Of a stretch of 6,600 nt of DNA, positions 5,224-6,600 are shown one piece after another. The stretch comes from Thermodesulfobacteriota bacterium (GTDB lineage: Bacteria > Desulfobacterota > DSM-4660 > Desulfatiglandales > HGW-15), in the NCBI GenBank assembly GCA_025454125.1, contig JALOPA010000112.1, positions 1 to 6,600 of the forward strand. Direction: 5' to 3'. Position numbers and translations under genes: made by a program. Positions within the stretch are counted from its first letter, which is position 1, and each line of letters starts with the position of its first letter. The notes below the pieces were generated by a model, which was given only the letters and a program-made list of their open reading frames with translations, made no database searches and had not been told where the DNA came from.

Positions 5224-6252
5224 TTACTTGTACTCCTTCTCGTACTTGTCCTTCAACGCAAGGGCGTCTTTAACAATTTGATCGCCAGGCAGACCCGCGG
5301 CAGTCACCCTTTTCACGTAATCGGAAATGATGGGGGCCAGCATTTTGGGGATTTCCGCCTTTTCATTGGCCGGGAGTTCAAGGATCTGCAGGTTGTATTT
5401 CTCTTTGGACCATTTGAGGGATTCCAGCACATGGTCGTCTACGTACTTGCCGGTCCACAGGGCCTGCTCGGTCCGCATGTCGTCGAACACTTTTTTCACG
5501 TCCGCGGGCAGGGATTCCCATTTCTGCTTGTTCATGACCACGGCAAAGGTCACCACCCACAGGTTGGCGATAGTGGCATTGGCCGTGTAGGCCGCGTAGT
5601 TGAAGTCCTTGAGCACTTCCATGGAAGAAACGTGCCCTTTGACCACGCCCTTTTGGAGCGCTTCCGGAGTGTCGGATTGGGGCATGGCCACGGGGATTCC
5701 GCCCAGGAGCTTGATGATGTCCGCCTGGGTTCCTCCCACTCTCAGCTCCATTCCCTTCATATCCGCAAGGGTCTTGACCGGGGTCTTGGTCATGATGTTC
5801 GCCGGGGGACAGGTGAAAAGCGTAATGATTTTGACCTGCTCAAATTCCTTGGGTTTGTACTTGTCGATGAGGTCGTAAAGGGCCATGCTGGCCGCTTTGG
5901 CGCTGGAGAATCCCAGGGGCAAGTCTATCGCTTCCGAGACGGGAAACCGGCCCGGCTGATAGCTCATGGCGAAGTTCCCGATGTCCGCCGTCCCTGCTAT
6001 GACCCCGTCGAAAATGTTTTTGGCAGGCAGCAGGGTTCCGCCCGGGAAGGTCTGCACTTTAACTTTGCCTTTGGTCCTGTCTCCCACTTCTTTGGCCCAG
6101 CGTTCCATCTGGACGCAGGGGAAAGTGGGTGCCGGCGGGAAGTTGGCGTAGGTGAGTTTGATGTCCTGTCCGAATGAGACAGGCGGTGACACCACTGCAA
6201 ACATCGCTGCAACAAAAAATCCAACCATCAAAAGCGCTATCTTCCGTGTCAT
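5224..6252 (-). CDS. dctP: TRAP transporter periplasmic substrate-binding protein (DctP family)
   Basis: The 342-residue protein is the periplasmic receptor of the TRAP transporter, which captures an organic acid and delivers it to the membrane subunits. A Sec signal peptide is clear: basic MTRK, hydrophobic core at about 5-20, and likely cleavage after SFG28, giving a mature N-terminus QDIKLTYANFPP. DctP features include the lobe-1 segment FPGGTLLPAKNIFDGVIAGTADIG (69-92) and KGMELRVGGT (166-175). Arg171 in that second segment matches the conserved arginine that binds the substrate carboxylate in this family. The region after it (PEALQKGVVKGHVSSMEVL) differs from the more usual G-x-V-D-G-x-E pattern, so the ligand may not be a simple C4 dicarboxylate. 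A strong AAGGAGG lies 7 nt before the ATG. It is the first gene of the cluster in the window, with the best ribosome binding site, as expected for a receptor needed in excess. Confidence 0.95.
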   Translation of the reverse strand: MTRKIALLMVGFFVAAMFAVVSPPVSFGQDIKLTYANFPPAPTFPCVQMERWAKEVGDRTKGKVKVQTFPGGTLLPAKNIFDGVIAGTADIGNFAMSYQPGRFPVSEAIDLPLGFSSAKAASMALYDLIDKYKPKEFEQVKIITLFTCPPANIMTKTPVKTLADMKGMELRVGGTQADIIKLLGGIPVAMPQSDTPEALQKGVVKGHVSSMEVLKDFNYAAYTANATIANLWVVTFAVVMNKQKWESLPADVKKVFDDMRTEQALWTGKYVDDHVLESLKWSKEKYNLQILELPANEKAEIPKMLAPIISDYVKRVTAAGLPGDQIVKDALALKDKYEKEYK

Positions 6253-6259
6253 CTGAGCA

Positions 6260-6266
6260 CCTCCTT
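6260..6266 (-). promoter_or_regulatory. Strong ribosome binding site of the binding protein gene
   Basis: The minus strand reads AAGGAGG, 7 nt before the ATG at 6252. This is optimal in sequence and spacing and confirms the start that yields a complete signal peptide. Confidence 0.8.
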
Positions 6267-6337
6267 ATGGGTTAAAGGCTTTACGAATCCGTCCCCGACC
6301 GTAAACGTCTCTTATTCTCACCTCCTTTCGTTCGTAT

Positions 6338-6360
6338 GCAGGTAGCAGGTTGCAAGTTGC
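6338..6360. repeat. 7-bp tandem array, left arm
   Basis: Three consecutive 7-bp units, GCAGGTA, GCAGGTT and GCAAGTT, are followed by GC. The segment 6342-6353 is complementary to 6538-6549 at 11 of 12 positions, so it forms one arm of an inverted pair enclosing the palindromic repeat at 6400-6476. Confidence 0.7.
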
Positions 6361-6399
6361 TTGTCCGAATTCACAAGGCTCGGTTGCATTCGTCCTAAG

Positions 6400-6476
6400 G
6401 TCATTTCGAAGGAGCAAAGCGACTGAGAAATCTTTGATCGGTAGCAGGAAGGATTTCTCCCTTCGGTCGAAATGAC
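6400..6476. repeat. Palindromic interspersed repeat (GTCATTTCGA type)
   Basis: GTCATTTCGA (6400-6409) and TCGAAATGAC (6467-6476) are perfect 10-bp terminal inverted repeats. Inside them GAGAAATC (6425-6432) pairs with GATTTCTC (6452-6459). The left half includes GGAGCAAAGCGACTGAGAAATC and the right half, inverted, CCGAAGGGAGAAATCC; these are variants of a palindromic repeat I remember from many bacterial genomes. It has no coding role and could be a small non-autonomous element or a structural RNA motif in the leader. Confidence 0.8.
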
Positions 6477-6535
6477 AAGGCAATAGGTTCGCACACTTTT
6501 CTAACCGGATACTCCTTCCGATGTTCCCTTTCCAC

Positions 6536-6556
6536 AGGCAACCTGCAACGGGCAAC
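6536..6556. repeat. 7-bp tandem array, right arm
   Basis: Three consecutive 7-bp units, AGGCAAC, CTGCAAC and GGGCAAC, form the inverted counterpart of the heptamers at 6338-6360. GCAACCTGC at 6538-6546 is the exact reverse complement of 6345-6353. Confidence 0.68.
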
Positions 6557-6600
6557 ACGCTCTTTTAAAAAATGCTCGGTTCCTTGTGCTCTCCGAACAC

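Larger units (their letters stand above)
6268..6600. other. Gene-free leader region upstream of the TRAP genes
   Basis: No convincing gene is seen here. A 97-codon open frame on the minus strand (6558-6265) has no ribosome binding site and is largely a translation of the repeats below, including CHFDRREKS, a peptide that commonly arises from translating GTCATTTCGACCG-type repeats. A second Shine-Dalgarno-like AAAGGAGGTGAG (minus strand, about 6318-6329) is not followed by a usable start codon. The promoter of the operon should lie here or beyond the window edge, but I could not identify a convincing -35/-10 or -24/-12 pair. Confidence 0.6.

Noticed and set aside
5194..6177. Plus-strand open frame of 327 codons opposite dctP
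   Set aside because: It is a shadow of the binding protein gene: rich in His, Gly, Arg and Val as expected from antisense reading, and without a known motif.
6313..6329. Short leader peptide after AAAGGAGGTGAG on the minus strand
   Set aside because: No ATG, GTG or TTG lies at a usable distance; the only GTG is inside the Shine-Dalgarno-like sequence itself.
6265..6558. A 97-codon minus-strand open frame upstream of dctP
   Set aside because: It has no ribosome binding site, spans a palindromic repeat and one heptamer arm, and contains CHFDRREKS, a typical false translation of that repeat. Its stop codon merges with the dctP ribosome binding site by chance.

Overview
The window is an organic-acid or aromatic-acid uptake and activation locus. 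All genes lie on the minus strand and are transcribed from right to left. The protein types (TRAP transporter, PaaK-type CoA ligase, three-subunit molybdenum hydroxylase), the GC-rich genes and the palindromic intergenic repeats fit an anaerobic, respiring or syntrophic proteobacterium of the Deltaproteobacteria/Desulfobacterota kind. That placement is inferred from gene style and remembered repeat types; no marker gene is present.

Layout in transcription order. (1) 6268-6600 is a gene-free leader region with two small inverted 7-bp tandem arrays around a 77-bp palindromic repeat. (2) 6252-3311 encodes a complete TRAP transporter: periplasmic binding protein, small permease (DctQ type) and large permease (DctM type). 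A strong hairpin separates the first two genes, and the two permease genes overlap by 4 nt. (3) 3310-3026 is a gap almost filled by a nested, MITE-like inverted-repeat element of about 238 bp. (4) 3025-1733 encodes a phenylacetate-CoA ligase family enzyme. (5) 1732-1510 is a gap holding 19 copies of an 8-bp unit, 10 in one orientation and 9 inverted. (6) 1509-1 encodes the FAD subunit, the [2Fe-2S] subunit and the first 36 residues of the molybdopterin subunit of a xanthine dehydrogenase/CO dehydrogenase family hydroxylase, tightly spaced and probably co-translated.

Read together, the genes suggest that a carboxylic acid, plausibly aromatic, is imported by the TRAP system, converted to its CoA thioester by the ligase, and hydroxylated or reductively dehydroxylated by the molybdoenzyme. 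The arrangement recalls 4-hydroxybenzoyl-CoA reductase pathways. However, the FAD subunit here lacks the cysteine-rich [4Fe-4S] insertion of that enzyme, so the chemistry is probably different. The substrate cannot be read from the sequence.

The protein-coding content is of known families. The most unusual material is non-coding: each of the three large gaps carries its own inverted-repeat structure, two of them built from short units (8 bp and 7 bp) in perfect phase.
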